Positions 1 through 11,283 of a stretch of DNA of 64,000 nt are shown piece by piece. Source of the stretch: Endocalyx cinctus (Eukaryota; Ascomycota; Sordariomycetes; Amphisphaeriales; Apiosporaceae); assembly GCA_001600455.1 (NCBI GenBank), contig BCKC01000005.1, forward strand, positions 3,410,001 through 3,474,000, in the 5' to 3' direction. The notes under the pieces were generated by a model. It was not told the origin of the DNA. It did no database searches and saw nothing but the letters and a program-made list of their open reading frames with translations. Within the stretch, counting starts at the first letter, position 1. Each line of letters opens with the position of its first letter. A program made the position numbers and the translations under genes.

Positions 1-99
1 TTTGAAAAATTATCTGTTTTTGTTCTTCAGTCATAAAATATCGTTTTCTTTAATATACACCCAAACCATCACATCAGACAACTTCCTAGTATATAGACT

Positions 100-1841
100 A
101 TGTCTACAAAACTCAAAGACTACGATGATCTCGTCCGCAGAGAGTACCTTGAGAACAACCGCACCATGAAAGATGTTGTGGCGATTTTACGGGAACATGG
201 AGTCCCGGTGACGTAATCAAAACTATCCAGATATACCATGCAGAGGCCACGCTGATAATCCCTCAGAGAGAACAGTTTCGAGTACTATTGTAAAAATAAT
301 GGCATTCGCAAGAACGAAAAAGGAAGAAGTTGGAGCTGGGCCGAACATCGTATCGACAAAAGAAAACGTGAAGGCAAAGATAGCGAACTCCGCATCAAAG
401 GAAAAGTCGTTCCCGAACCGAAGCGTAATAGAAAAATTGCGCAGAACGTTCCATTATCAGAGAAATACACACGACAAAGTATTTTAATCGCCTGAACATT
501 ATCCATAATTTTGAGTCAACTAACGCGCGATGATCTCTAGGCCCAAAGACCCCCGAAGGATGGTGCATTCTCACGCCCGATGACAATCAAGCCGGGGACC
601 TGCTACCTGGAGGAGACCAGGTGATCGCTGAAAGCTCTGCATCCGTCAGGGAGCGCATGTCTATCGATTTTGACGCACTTGTTGAAGAGCGCAGTCCTTC
701 CCCTAGAACGCCTACTTTACGTCCTAAGGAAGCCCTTGACATTAATGATTGTAATCTTAACGATCTAAATCTTACTTCAACCATATCCGTGGGCGAAGTG
801 CCAAGTGATCCATCAAGCTCGAGATGGGCCGATAGGCAGACAGAACATTGCGATACTTCATCTGGTTCCTCATTTGAATCCAATGAAAAGGCCCCAGATA
901 CGGCACCAAGCTCAGAAATATTGGAAGAGATCATGCTAATACCAGATAGCACGTATCGGTACTCTTTGCCACTTGTTACCCCGGATACATGCACCTGGGT
1001 TATTCAATTGGACATAGGTTCGGTCGCTACACTTTTACATAGGTGCGACATATTCAAGTTAGATTGGGAGTTGAATAATGCCCCTATGGCTGTGGAACAG
1101 GTTAAGCAGAGATATGAACTCATTTCGACCCTCATCACTACGATACTCCCCTGGAATCCCAGCGATTTAGATTATAAAAATGAGCTGTTCCTTCATATTG
1201 ACGCGTTTTGCGGCGTTGATATTTTGTACGCGGTGTATCACGGAGACACGAGAAAGTTATCCTCCGCTATCGAAGAAATGAACCTTGTCCTCGGCGAGCC
1301 ATTTATAAATGCAGCTCTACACATTGCAGCAAGTCAGGGAGATATTGTAATTGTCATGACCCTCTTATTATTAGGTTGTTGTGACGTGAATCGGCAGGAT
1401 TCGAATGGAATGACAGTTCTTCATCAGGCCGTGATTCACAACCACCCATCAATCACCCAAGTACTCATAGACGAAGGATCGGATGTGAACCTGCGTTGCT
1501 CCGAAGGTGAAACGCCGTTCTTCAAAGTATGCGGGTCAAGGAACCACGAGGAAGTTTGCGAAATTTTGACGAAGGCAGGCGCTGATGTGGGTACTTTCAA
1601 CTCCAAAGGTCTTGCAGCTCCATGCAAGGCTCATTTCGAAGGAAGGGTGGAGGAGAGTGAAGTAATGATATCGCGAGGTGTTACTGCTTCAGATGGCACA
1701 ATATGTGATTGGTGTCCATTGGTAAGTAACTAACCTATATCCTAAGAACGAATTGGACGTGGACACTGATATAAGATCAATTCGCAGCACACAGGAAACA
1801 AGACTGATAATTTCTTTACGTCTTTAGAAGATATTGACTAA
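100..1841 (+). CDS. Clr5-domain ankyrin-repeat protein, 4 exons, 519 aa
   Basis: Proposed exons 100-212, 267-478, 541-1721 and 1788-1841; the phases close and give 519 residues. Introns of 54, 62 and 66 nt have GT/AG ends and branch-like CTGAT, CTAAC and CTGAT. Residues ~1-55 form a Clr5-type N-terminal domain (start MSTKLKDYDDLVRREYL, then GIRKN near residue 50 and a basic stretch WAEHRIDKRKREGK). An acidic, Ser-rich middle follows. Residues ~330-460 hold ankyrin-like repeats, for example ALHIAASQGD, GMTVLHQAVIHNHP and GETPFFKVCG. No signal peptide or membrane span is visible, so it is probably nuclear or cytosolic. The Clr5 domain is named after a fission yeast silencing factor; ankyrin repeats bind proteins. 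The exact role is unknown. A second Clr5-ankyrin gene lies at 51759-54304. Confidence 0.82.
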
Positions 1842-2334
1842 GGAGATTGAAGCAACGATGTATCGCAATGATACTGCTCGAAGCGTTCCTTGTAACTGAA
1901 TCCTAGGAGTATACTGTATAACCCTGAATTTTATTTTATTTTTTCTGTTTCAGATTGATTACTACAGAAATAGATCTCAAACATGAGACAATAAACCAAA
2001 AAAAGGAGGCATTAAAAGAACTTAAACATCATATGTCAGATTGCTCAGGTTATTATTATGATGATTATTTTCAATTCTATCTCAATTCCGAGGTCACAGG
2101 TTGATACCTCGGCAGAATAATAATCCAGTGACAAAATCTGCTAATTCTAAGTTCATGTGGCCGGTTTTTTAGCAGTGCGCCATTACGGAGCATTTACTCC
2201 GGTTTAGTGCTCAGCACATCCCTACGAAGTTACTAGCCTACCGTTATTCCCACCTAACTCTTCCCTCAACTTTTTATACCTATCCGAAACTGAGACATCG
2301 AAACTGAGACATTTTCAGTCTCTCATTTTAAATC
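1842..2334. other. intergenic region upstream of the Het-C gene
   Basis: No gene seen. It contains T-rich tracts and, just before the Het-C start, a perfect 14-bp tandem duplication (CGAAACTGAGACAT twice) at 2285-2312. It should hold the 3' end of the Clr5-ankyrin transcript and the Het-C promoter. Confidence 0.6.
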
Positions 2335-4365
2335 ATGTCTTCCTTCCGGATAGCTTTCCCGCTCCTTCTTATTATTCTCCTTCTTGCCGGTCCCGTCCGT
2401 GGTTTCGGCGCTGGCGAGGTACCCGTAGGTAGCGAGTTTAAGGGCTACGTGTGGCGCCACGGAGACATAACCGAGGTCCTGAAATATCTGCCTGTTTCTT
2501 TTATTACACATTATCGCTTCACGCAGTTGCAGCGGAAGCAGATCTACTTTGGCAACTGGCTGCGCGATTTTTCCCAGGTCATCGACACGACGTGCTTGGA
2601 AAATATCCCCGAGCCCATCCTCCGGGCCATCGTGTCGGTCTTGGCTTTTATGGAATTTGGTTTCGCCACGGATGAGTTCGACGTCACGAAAGAGAGGCTC
2701 GGGTGCTACACCCATGCCGAACACATCGATAATCCTAGCGGTTATCCCGATAATGCCAAGGAAGTCGACAAGCGCTTGAGAGGACCCGTCCAACCCGAGG
2801 AGCTGGAATTCGATCAGGAAACTGGGATGAAGAACTACATCGCCAATACCGGAAAAGGGTGGAGAACTTCCGCCGACTACGTCCGGGAGCAACTGGAGCT
2901 ATGTATCGCGCTAGGCAGGAAAGGACGACGGAAGAACGCACATGCGGCGAAAGAGTCAATGATCCACCTCGGCGCGGCACTTCACACTCTGGAAGATTTC
3001 TCGGCTCACAGCAATTTTATTGAATTATGTCTACACGAATTAGGAGAGCAGAGCGTGTTTACCTTCGTCGGAGACGCGTGTCGTGTGAAAAGGCCAGGTA
3101 TCAAGGGTAAGAAAGTTGCCCCACTCGTGACCGGAACGTTCGGCATGCTGGACATCTTTCACAGTTTACTGGGAGAGGCGGACGACATGGCTATCCTACA
3201 GTCCAAAGGTACCCTAGGTTCGCTCGAAGAGAAACTAGGCTACGGCGGTCCTGCTTTCGAGCATCTATTTGAGCTCATAAGAAAAGGGATCGAGGCCGTG
3301 AACAAGGTGTCTCCCGATACGTCGTCCCTGCTAAAGCAGTTGGACACGGTAGCCGCTATATTCAAGAAAGCGTCCGAAAACATAACACCCCCAGATTCGG
3401 AGGCCGAAGGCGCGAGCGGCGTCACGAACCCCAACTACCTCTGGCAGACCATCGAGCCCATCTTCTACCTGCACGACCGCATGGCCAAATGGCTTCGGGA
3501 GGACACGGAAGAGCAAGAAGACTCGACGGCGGACATGTCGGCGAACCAGCTCGGCGACTACACGAACCAGCTCGTCTTCCGCTTCCTCGCCGTCATGATC
3601 GAGTCGTCCGTCAAGGAGCTCCGAGGCGCCGTCAAAGCCGCGAAAGAGCGGGTGGACCGGGAAGCGGCCAAGTCGAGCTCGGCGGCCGTGTACGAAGAAG
3701 GCGGATCGGCGTCGGACCCGAGCCACTCGGACCTGTCCAAGGACCACTTCGGCAACGTGCTCAACCAGCCGGCCGGCCTCGTCGCCACCGTCACGACCAA
3801 CTGGACGGTGCAGCAGGTCGTCAAGTGCTGGGACGACCCGGACCTCGACCAGAGGAAGGTAATCGACGAGATCCTCGCCGTCATGCACCACCCGGCCTTT
3901 CCGAAGAAGAAGTCGCGTATCCAGAGTTACATGTTCGACGCCGTGCGGACGTGGTGGGAGGCCAACCCGCCCGAGGAGAAGGACCGCCTCCGAGGAAAGC
4001 TGACGAAGGAGAGCGTTCAGAACCGCGGCCACGAGGACCACGAGCTGACGCTCAAGGACCTCGTCGCGGCCGGAAAACCGCGCGGTCCGGCGTCTTTCCC
4101 CGGGTCGGAACCCTGGGTCCGGCAGCCGCCCAAAAAGGCCGCGTTTCCGATCGCCTGGGCCGTCAACGAGATGATAAGCGACGCGAACTGGACGCTGGCG
4201 ATGGCGAGGAAGGGGATGTCCGATCCGGTCCATACGGTGGGAACTTTGGTCGCGAGCGCGGGCGGGTTGGCGTGGAGGACGACGTGGGCCGTGGTGACGG
4301 CGCCGAGGTGGATAGTGAGGAAGGTGGGAGAATTAGGATCGTGGGCCGTTTCTCCGGGGAGATGA
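2335..4365 (+). CDS. Het-C family heterokaryon incompatibility protein homologue, 676 aa
   Basis: Single open frame. A clear signal peptide (residues 1-23, core FPLLLIILLLAGPVRG) is followed by FGAGEVP, as in Neurospora HET-C. Other family hallmarks are WRHGDI (~41), YFGNWLRDFSQ (~74), ERLGCYTHAEHIDNP (~120), LRGPVQ (~148), TGMKNYIAN (~162) and HLGAALHTLEDFSAHSNFIEL (~210). HET-C proteins are secretory-pathway/membrane-associated, and allelic differences cause vegetative incompatibility. Here the tail after ~500 is charged and ends WAVSPGR; it lacks the long glycine-rich C-terminus of Neurospora HET-C, so this is a shorter family member or paralogue. The 3' part is noticeably GC-rich. It is convergent with the sulfite transporter gene. 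Family membership is firm; a role in incompatibility in this species is inferred. Confidence 0.88.
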   Translation: MSSFRIAFPLLLIILLLAGPVRGFGAGEVPVGSEFKGYVWRHGDITEVLKYLPVSFITHYRFTQLQRKQIYFGNWLRDFSQVIDTTCLENIPEPILRAIVSVLAFMEFGFATDEFDVTKERLGCYTHAEHIDNPSGYPDNAKEVDKRLRGPVQPEELEFDQETGMKNYIANTGKGWRTSADYVREQLELCIALGRKGRRKNAHAAKESMIHLGAALHTLEDFSAHSNFIELCLHELGEQSVFTFVGDACRVKRPGIKGKKVAPLVTGTFGMLDIFHSLLGEADDMAILQSKGTLGSLEEKLGYGGPAFEHLFELIRKGIEAVNKVSPDTSSLLKQLDTVAAIFKKASENITPPDSEAEGASGVTNPNYLWQTIEPIFYLHDRMAKWLREDTEEQEDSTADMSANQLGDYTNQLVFRFLAVMIESSVKELRGAVKAAKERVDREAAKSSSAAVYEEGGSASDPSHSDLSKDHFGNVLNQPAGLVATVTTNWTVQQVVKCWDDPDLDQRKVIDEILAVMHHPAFPKKKSRIQSYMFDAVRTWWEANPPEEKDRLRGKLTKESVQNRGHEDHELTLKDLVAAGKPRGPASFPGSEPWVRQPPKKAAFPIAWAVNEMISDANWTLAMARKGMSDPVHTVGTLVASAGGLAWRTTWAVVTAPRWIVRKVGELGSWAVSPGR

Positions 4366-4663
4366 TACAGGTGGATCGGATCAATAGACTCGGATATCTC
4401 ACGCATATCATATTCGCAAATCAAAATAGACGTCAAGGTGGGTCACAGATTAAGGCAGGTCATAGATGAGCATGTTTGGTAAGCCCCGTAACAAAATTAT
4501 AAAGACGACAGTACTTGGCCTGTAATATTGGGTATCATTGAGTTTGTGTATTAAAAGCGATATATCGTGTGTAACTAACATATCCTAGATATTCATAACG
4601 TACCTTAACGTACCTGTTCATAATAACAAAAATTTAATAGGGGCAATTCAAGGGTTGTTTACC

Positions 4664-6035
4664 TCAACCCTTAGCTCCATTTTTATTCTGCTCGCTTTCC
4701 CAGTCTCCAATACACGGCGCATTGAGAAGTTTCCCAGAAATGCTATATCGCAGGGTATTTACGCCGACGACGATCCACAAAGCGACGACGACGACGCTGA
4801 ACGCGGTACCGAGCACTTTGAAAAATACGGACGGCAGCACTCTCGCCAACATCGTGGTAGCGCTGCAGAAAACGCCGAGAGGGAAGGTAAAGCCCCACCA
4901 CCCGAGGTTGAAGGGAAATCTGGTTCGCGAGATGGACGCGACGGCGAAGAACAGCCAGACGACGCCGAACCCCCACATGATCAGGGCCATGAGGATTCCG
5001 ACGACGTACAGGATCTGCCCCGCCGCGGGCACGGCCGGTATGAACTGGTTCCGCTCGAACAAGGCTAGCGATACCCGGCCCAGCTGCATGATTCCGAACG
5101 CGCCTTGCCCTAGGGGACCGACAGGTAGGAAGACGGATACGATGACCTCGCGAGGAGGTAGTCGATGGAGGGTTAGGCGCTGGAAGTAGATGACGAGGGT
5201 GAACATGGCTAGGGGTATTCCGCACCCCCACAGGATGTAGCAGATTGTGACGGTCCAGATGGCGTGCTGGTCATTCGGCAGTTGTTCCGCAACGACACCA
5301 CCCGAAGCTGCACCTACGATGGTGGCTACTATGGGCAATAACCAGAGCGCCGTCATATCGGCCAATTGAGCCTAGTTTAAGATGTCAGACGTTGAACATG
5401 TTCGACGAGTCAATATCCACGTACCTCGTGTTTATACATGATAACAAATGGTAGGTATAGGTTTGTTGCAACCGCACAAACTATATCAACCCACCATAAA
5501 GCCCAGGCGAGGAGGGCAGCCCTCTCACCCCAGACAGGAACGCACACGTAAACGATCATGTTCACGATGGTCGCCAGTCCCATAGGTATTGCTCCTACGA
5601 AAGGTAAGTTTAGACTAAATTTTTATTTCTCGTGAATTTCACACGCACGAAATAAGCTGTTCACGTACCCAAAAATAAGGACTGCACCGGATGTCTCAGC
5701 ATAGCAGACCATATCCCGCGAAAGACCAAGTATCGCGTTACGGAGATAGCCAAGAAAGTGACGAAGATGGCGATGTTAAGAATAAAAAGAACGACGGATA
5801 TCCAGTAAATCCAGGCGGCATTATAAGGCAGGTTATGCAGCAGTATTGAAGTGATGCCGGTCCCCATGGTTACGCTGAACCACGAAGGGGTGAAGTTGAT
5901 GACGATACGACGCCATCCTCGAGAATATGACCGCTGTTGGATGGATTGTTGGTGACATGGGGATATGGGTGGATGATGACTGGTTTGATTCTCGCAGTCC
6001 ATGTCCGTATAACTCGCCGAAGTTCCTGTTAACAT
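4664..6035 (-). CDS. Ssu1-type sulfite efflux pump / TDT family transporter, 414 aa
   Basis: Exons on the minus strand: 6035-5669, 5594-5425 and 5371-4664; introns are 74 and 53 nt and the phases close to 414 residues. About ten hydrophobic helices are present. Family-like segments include FTPSWFSVTMGTGITSILLH near residue 50, HPVQSLFLG, a central MTALWLLPIVATIVGA and LGWWGFTFPLGVF. This matches the tellurite-resistance/dicarboxylate transporter (TDT) superfamily, whose fungal member Ssu1 exports sulfite across the plasma membrane; Mae1-like malate transport is the main alternative. The start MLTGTSASYTDMD gives a ~50-residue cytosolic N-terminus, usual for the family. The gene lies tail-to-tail with Het-C, about 300 bp apart. 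Confidence 0.86.
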
Positions 6036-8943
6036 CGTGAAGGTATGTGTACGGAATACGAATGGGTTCTACCGGAGAATAAATGATGACTTAATTATGT
6101 CAGTGACTAGAGGCACTAATCACCTACTTATCCTTTTGCCCGTACCTATGTATAGTAAAGTATGGTGTAGTGCATGACTGGGTAGATAGCTGACTTTAAG
6201 TAGTCTTAAGTGTCGTAGTAGTCACTTATTTCGGACATTTATGCCGCATCATGAATACAGTACTATAAAATTTCGTCCATCCAATCAAAGATTTGGATGA
6301 TTCGTAAAAAAAGAGTCAATATCTCACGGATTGCAGTAATAGTTCTTCAACTTCCGTAGTAGCTCCACTCTTTGCAAACCTACCTAAACCGATAGCCGCA
6401 TTTACCTAAGTCGTTTTCGAAAAACATTTCCGCGGCCACGCAGAATTGTAAGATGTCTCCGGTTACGACGCGGAAATGCACATCGTTCATGGCTTATGCT
6501 ATAATTCTACGAGTATGGCGCAATTTAAAAAAACGCCGTCAATAATAAAAATCTCGTCATCATATTTTCTTTTATTGTTTGGTAACTAGGTGAATTCCGT
6601 AACCGCATGAGTCAATCAGTCACCGACATATCTCCGACTATTTTTCGGAATTTCGCTGTATACTTCAGATAGAGTTGGATTATTGTCAGGAACGAAGAAC
6701 GATACAATTGTTACGGGGCCTGTAAACAGCGAGTGTTCAATTGAGTCACCTCATTCAAGTGAGAGGTAAACGCGGGACGCTAATACCGATATTATCTGCG
6801 GTAATCGGGGTGTCGGTAATGAATTAGATGACGGGTCACTAGGAAATATCGTCAACTATTGTTAAATGATGAAATTAACAACGGTTCGAGAAAAAAAAAA
6901 AAGTGTCCTCATGTAAAAATATTTATTGTCAATGATAATACAGAGTAGTGAATTTCCTTCGGTGTGTAAAGTTGACCTTTTTTTTTTTTTTTCGATTTCC
7001 TTTGTGTTACGCTTGGGCCACATATAAAATGCTTTTCAGGTTAGGCGTTAGGCCTATTTTCGAACAGCACTTGTCAGCCGCTAGCAGCTGGTGGCAGCTG
7101 CGCTGCTACCCCGCACATGTATATAATACTTGACAGATGTGTGCTTCGCACACGTACCATCAATTAACCAACTTACAACCCTCACAGCACTGTACCAGTT
7201 CTTAGTTTGTAATAATGCTGCACTGTATAAGGTTATGAATAATGGAAGAAATCGTCGTTTGGTAAGCTTCTGCGCTAACCCTCTGGTTGTTATTTTTACG
7301 AGTTCCTTGAGATGGCCTGGTACCATCTCCTCATTAGAAGGAAATTTAAACGTTCCTGAGTCATAAAAGATTCATACAGCTTTCATGCACTAAGAACCCT
7401 GGGTGATATTTCTGCGTCGTGCGGTATCATCTCTATAGTACGGATAATTGCTCTGATACATAGGTTTTGAGGCGGACAGGATGCGTTTTTCGACCGAAGA
7501 GACTTCCTTGATGCTGTTGGAAATACTAGTGGCACGACACCTCGTACTTCTCAGTTTGTTAAGAAACTTTTGGTCCCCAGACGATTTTACCTTCCTACGG
7601 AATAAGAAAATTAGACAACGAGCCGCAATACGGTACAGATCAAGCCAATTTCGCGCGCCATCAACTTTACCTACATCTGTAGTCATATTTACCTACATCT
7701 GGAGTCACGGCACATCTGTAGTCGGGTAGAATAAGATCGGATAATAGCCAAGGCCGGGCCGGGCCGCGTCGCCAAGCCGGACGGTTATACCAACTGCTAC
7801 TCAGATATTCATGTCTACTAGAAACAGCGCCGACGAAATTTCACGTGGCAGGCATGGACCCGAAGGTGGCAGGAGAAGTTGTCGCCGAACCCGTCGCTGA
7901 CGGCAAAAGTAAATTCAAGGGGGGGTTTCTGACTTGAAATCAAAGATGAAAAGAGGTTACCTGTTTTCCGGTAGTCCGTCAAGCTCGGCCATGCACGTAC
8001 TTGTATACTATGTATGTTAAGACAATGAGTGAATAGTGAGTGGGTATGACCGCCTGGTTATATGCGAGGTAGCTGGCTGCCTGGGTAGCTATCTGGCAGT
8101 CTGGCTGTTGGATACTCAAAGTGGAGCCCCAATCTATGGTTAAGCCGCTCTGCATAGTGTATTTAAAGCTTGTCCCCGCCTTCGCTATATAGCGTATGAT
8201 AAGCTCTGAGATCACTGAAGTACCGCCGTTGCTTTAGAACAGGTTTTTGATTGCTACATTATTCTGTATAAACAATGGTGGACCGCGACACGTCTGGAGA
8301 GGAGTTGTAATTATTGATTGATCCATGTAAGTTTGTTAAGTTCCTTATATAATACGCCGACACTATTTATTCTCTGATATCTTGAGATCATCTCATTTCT
8401 TTAGCAATCTGATCCACGCCTTTATCATTATTTTTTTTTTTTGTCCGTGTTTGATCTTTTCAGCTTGTCTTAAATCCAAACGAAAACTTGACGATCTGGG
8501 TTTTAGCGCATGCAGAAGGTTATTTTTAGAACCAACCGGCACTACTTGTACCTACGAACATTCCTAATTTTACACTATTTTATTCCACAATTACACAATG
8601 CATTTGACGAAATGCGCATTCCTTCAGCCAAATAACCCCTGTTTTCTACATGTGTACTCCGTAGATACACGTTCACTACTTGAGCATTCAAATCGGAATG
8701 CGGACTGATCTAAATCCGAATAAGGCTGTGTGGTCGGAATCTGTTATATCTGCAGCAGTGAGGCGTAGTAAATTTGACTCTTCGATCATACCCTGACTGC
8801 CTAACCGGGCTGCTGCTAACGATGATCCCCGCCATTTCATTTTTCATTCCATCCTTCATAATATTATTTTATAAACGGCCATCTTTTGTTATCATGATCT
8901 ATCCCGTTCCCTCCATCTTCTTTTTCGTACCTCGACATCCACC
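6036..8943. other. 2.9-kb AT-rich gene-free stretch
   Basis: No convincing coding frame on either strand; the short frames show no domain or splice support. It holds an A-run near 6889, a T-run near 6978 and small imperfect repeats near 7680-7720 (TACATCTGTAGTC variants) and 8010-8110. It contains the divergent promoters of the sulfite transporter and HeLo-like genes. The last ~150 bp before 8944 are pyrimidine-rich, as in many fungal promoters. Confidence 0.55.
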
Positions 8944-11283
8944 ATGGATCCCTTGACCGTCATCGGAGGCACGCTAGCCGTCCTGTCAGCTTCGCAGAGA
9001 GCGACGGTGGTAATCACGAAATTCATTCGCGATTGCAGCGATTCGCGCGGTGATCTATCCGTCATCACGCGCGAACTGTCCGAACTTCAGCTCATCGTCG
9101 AGCTGATTAGAGACGAGAATGATGACGCAGGAAAGCGTCGGCTGCCCAAGCACTTGGTCACTCAGCTCGAAATAATGCTGGAAAAATGTCTCGTCACCAT
9201 TGAGCAGATTGAGGAAATTCTGCGGAAGTGCGCCGAGAAAAATGGGGGAATTCGCTGGGCGTGGAAGGAAAAAGAGCAGGTCGCGAACCAGAAAAATTCA
9301 CTCGAGGCCTATAAGAGCGCATTGAGCCTTGGATTGGAAACCATGAATCTGTACGTATATTGCCGCTGTTGGACTGGCCCACGATCGCATCTATCCTTTG
9401 CGACAGTCGAATATCTGGCGGCTCCTACTAACACGTGACAAAGTTCTTTAACCAAGGAAGTGAGGGACACCACTCATTTCATCCAAGGTGACACGGAGGA
9501 GATCAAGAGAGATACGAGCGAGATCCGAGATGAGATCCAGAGATTAAGCGACAAGTTGAGCAGTTTACTACCCGTCGCTTATCCTACTCCGGGGAAGGAC
9601 CGATCGAGACTAGAAGATTGGCTCGAAAGCCTCACCAACTACGCAGAAACTGTCGCCGATAATGATAGAGGGACCCTGGACGTATGGAGCGTTCCTGATA
9701 CTAACAGGCGTGAGTCGGTTAAGGTTCACAGGTATCCTTCGACGAATCACCAGCGCGTAGATGACGATATCCGCGAGAATGACCCCTTCGCGGACAACGC
9801 CAGCGTCGCCAGTCTACCCAAAATGGAAGCGGACGCGAAACCATCAACCCCTCCAGTAACGGACCCGAATCCATTTATCGAGAGCGCTGAGGAGAGACCG
9901 TCGACGAGCACCGTGCATAGTACTCCTGTCCCAGCTACCGAGTCTTCAGCTCCCTCGACCCAAGGTCCAAGTATTCTATCAAGGAGTGCCCATAGCAGCA
10001 CCTTCGCACCCACCACTATCTCCTCGGCTCGGTCGACCCAAGATTTCCGTCAATTTTACGCACCGTCTTCCACCAAACAGCCGTCGATAAGAAATACGCG
10101 CAGCGCCATCTTCTCCCTCGGCGCATCATCGCGTCGTTCAGAGCAAGGCAGCGCTCAGCTGAGATCCCCAAGTCAATCGGCGAACCAGGCCAAGGAACCG
10201 CCTAATTTTAAACGTCAATTTGTCTCTAGGACTACATCCGCACCAGTATTAAAATCATGCGTCAATCAAGGCTCCGGAATCATGGCCACCATCGATGGGG
10301 ACTTCAAGGTTAAGATTTACTCGCTGGCGACCAGCGTCTTAATCTTCCAATTCAAGGCCTTCAAGGATCTCAACAGGAACTTCATAGAGGAGAACCCCGA
10401 CGTGGTGCTCGAGCTCTGTCCCACGAGCCATACCAACGTCCTGGTCCAGTGGAACAAGATCTACGTAGAGCTTTGGGACTGGCACCGAGCGGAGCCGCTC
10501 GAGCATACCCGCGTGTTTCCCGAAACCATCTCCTCCCCGATCCAATACGTGCCGGGCAGCTCGTCGGTCTATTTTTACGACGGCGAGGGCCGCATGATGA
10601 TCGCGGACACCAAGTCCAAGATGGCCCACCTTTTACGCGCGAAGAAGAGGCTACGGCCCGTGTGGCCGCCGAACGCGGAGATCGCGCTGGAGGTGGGCGA
10701 TTTCGAGCGGCCGCTGTGTCGCTTCCTGACGAGGAGCGAAGTCGTAACCCTTCGCAAGAGGCGATCACCCGATCCGATTACCGGAAAAACTTGGGAGTTG
10801 AGGGTTTACACTTTTCCAATAATGGAAGGAGACGAACCGGTGAAGACCTTCTGGCTGAGGGAAGACATAACGGAATTGAGACATTTTAAGCTCCGCGCGC
10901 CAACCCGCTCGATCTTGATATTCTTCGATAAAGAAACGATACTCCCGGGCGATCAGAGCGAGCCGGATACTTATCGCACGTCGGTGTGCTACTGCGAAAC
11001 CGATCTAGATACGGGCAAGGAAATCGCTTATCACCAGTTACCCGCCAAACCCACGGATGATATCTGCTACAGGGAGGAGGACCGTCGGCTGTTCGTGGGC
11101 ATCTCCAGCCCGTACGTCACAGATGTAGTTAGTCTGGAGGATGGCAGCGTTATGGGTCGCTTGCCTCGCGGGCCCGAGATAAGCTGGGGCTACCGCGGCA
11201 TGTTCTTCCAGCAGAGATGGGAGAAGTTGGAAGTGTGGAAATTTACCCCGAAACAATACGAGCTAAATTATGTGTATTTTTAA
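8944..11283 (+). CDS. HeLo-like N-terminal domain protein with Ser/Thr-rich linker and beta-rich C-terminus, 745 aa
   Basis: Exons 8944-9354 and 9457-11283; the 102-nt intron uses donor GTATAT, a CTAAC branch and acceptor AAG. An alternative donor at 9351 breaks the frame. Residues 1-~140 begin MDPLTVIGGTLAVLSASQRA, the pattern of the fungal HeLo-like/STAND N-terminal domain (often starting MDPLS), and are helical. Residues ~140-180 look like coiled coil (GDTEEIKRDTSEIRDEIQRL). A disordered Ser/Thr/Pro-rich linker spans ~190-400. The C-terminal ~340 residues are beta-rich with repeated short hydrophobic strands and could be a propeller-like sensor, but I recognise no family. HeLo-type domains can act as membrane-targeting death effectors when coupled to NLRs. 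There is no NACHT/NB-ARC P-loop here, so function is open. Confidence 0.7.

Noticed and set aside
213..1787. Clr5-ankyrin gene at the left edge as a pseudogene with early stops
   Set aside because: Three canonical introns (213-266, 479-540, 1722-1787) remove every stop and give a continuous 519-residue protein.
3331..4233. 300-codon open frame on the minus strand opposite the Het-C gene
   Set aside because: It is an antisense shadow in the GC-rich 3' part of Het-C; composition is Arg/Val/Gly-biased with no domain.
3489..4469. 326-codon + strand frame overlapping Het-C
   Set aside because: Out-of-frame shadow, Arg/Gly-rich low complexity; the Het-C frame has family motifs.
7390..7729. Overlapping frames on both strands near 7.4-7.7 kb as a transposon fragment
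   Set aside because: No transposase motif (DDE, integrase or reverse transcriptase) and no terminal repeats could be found.
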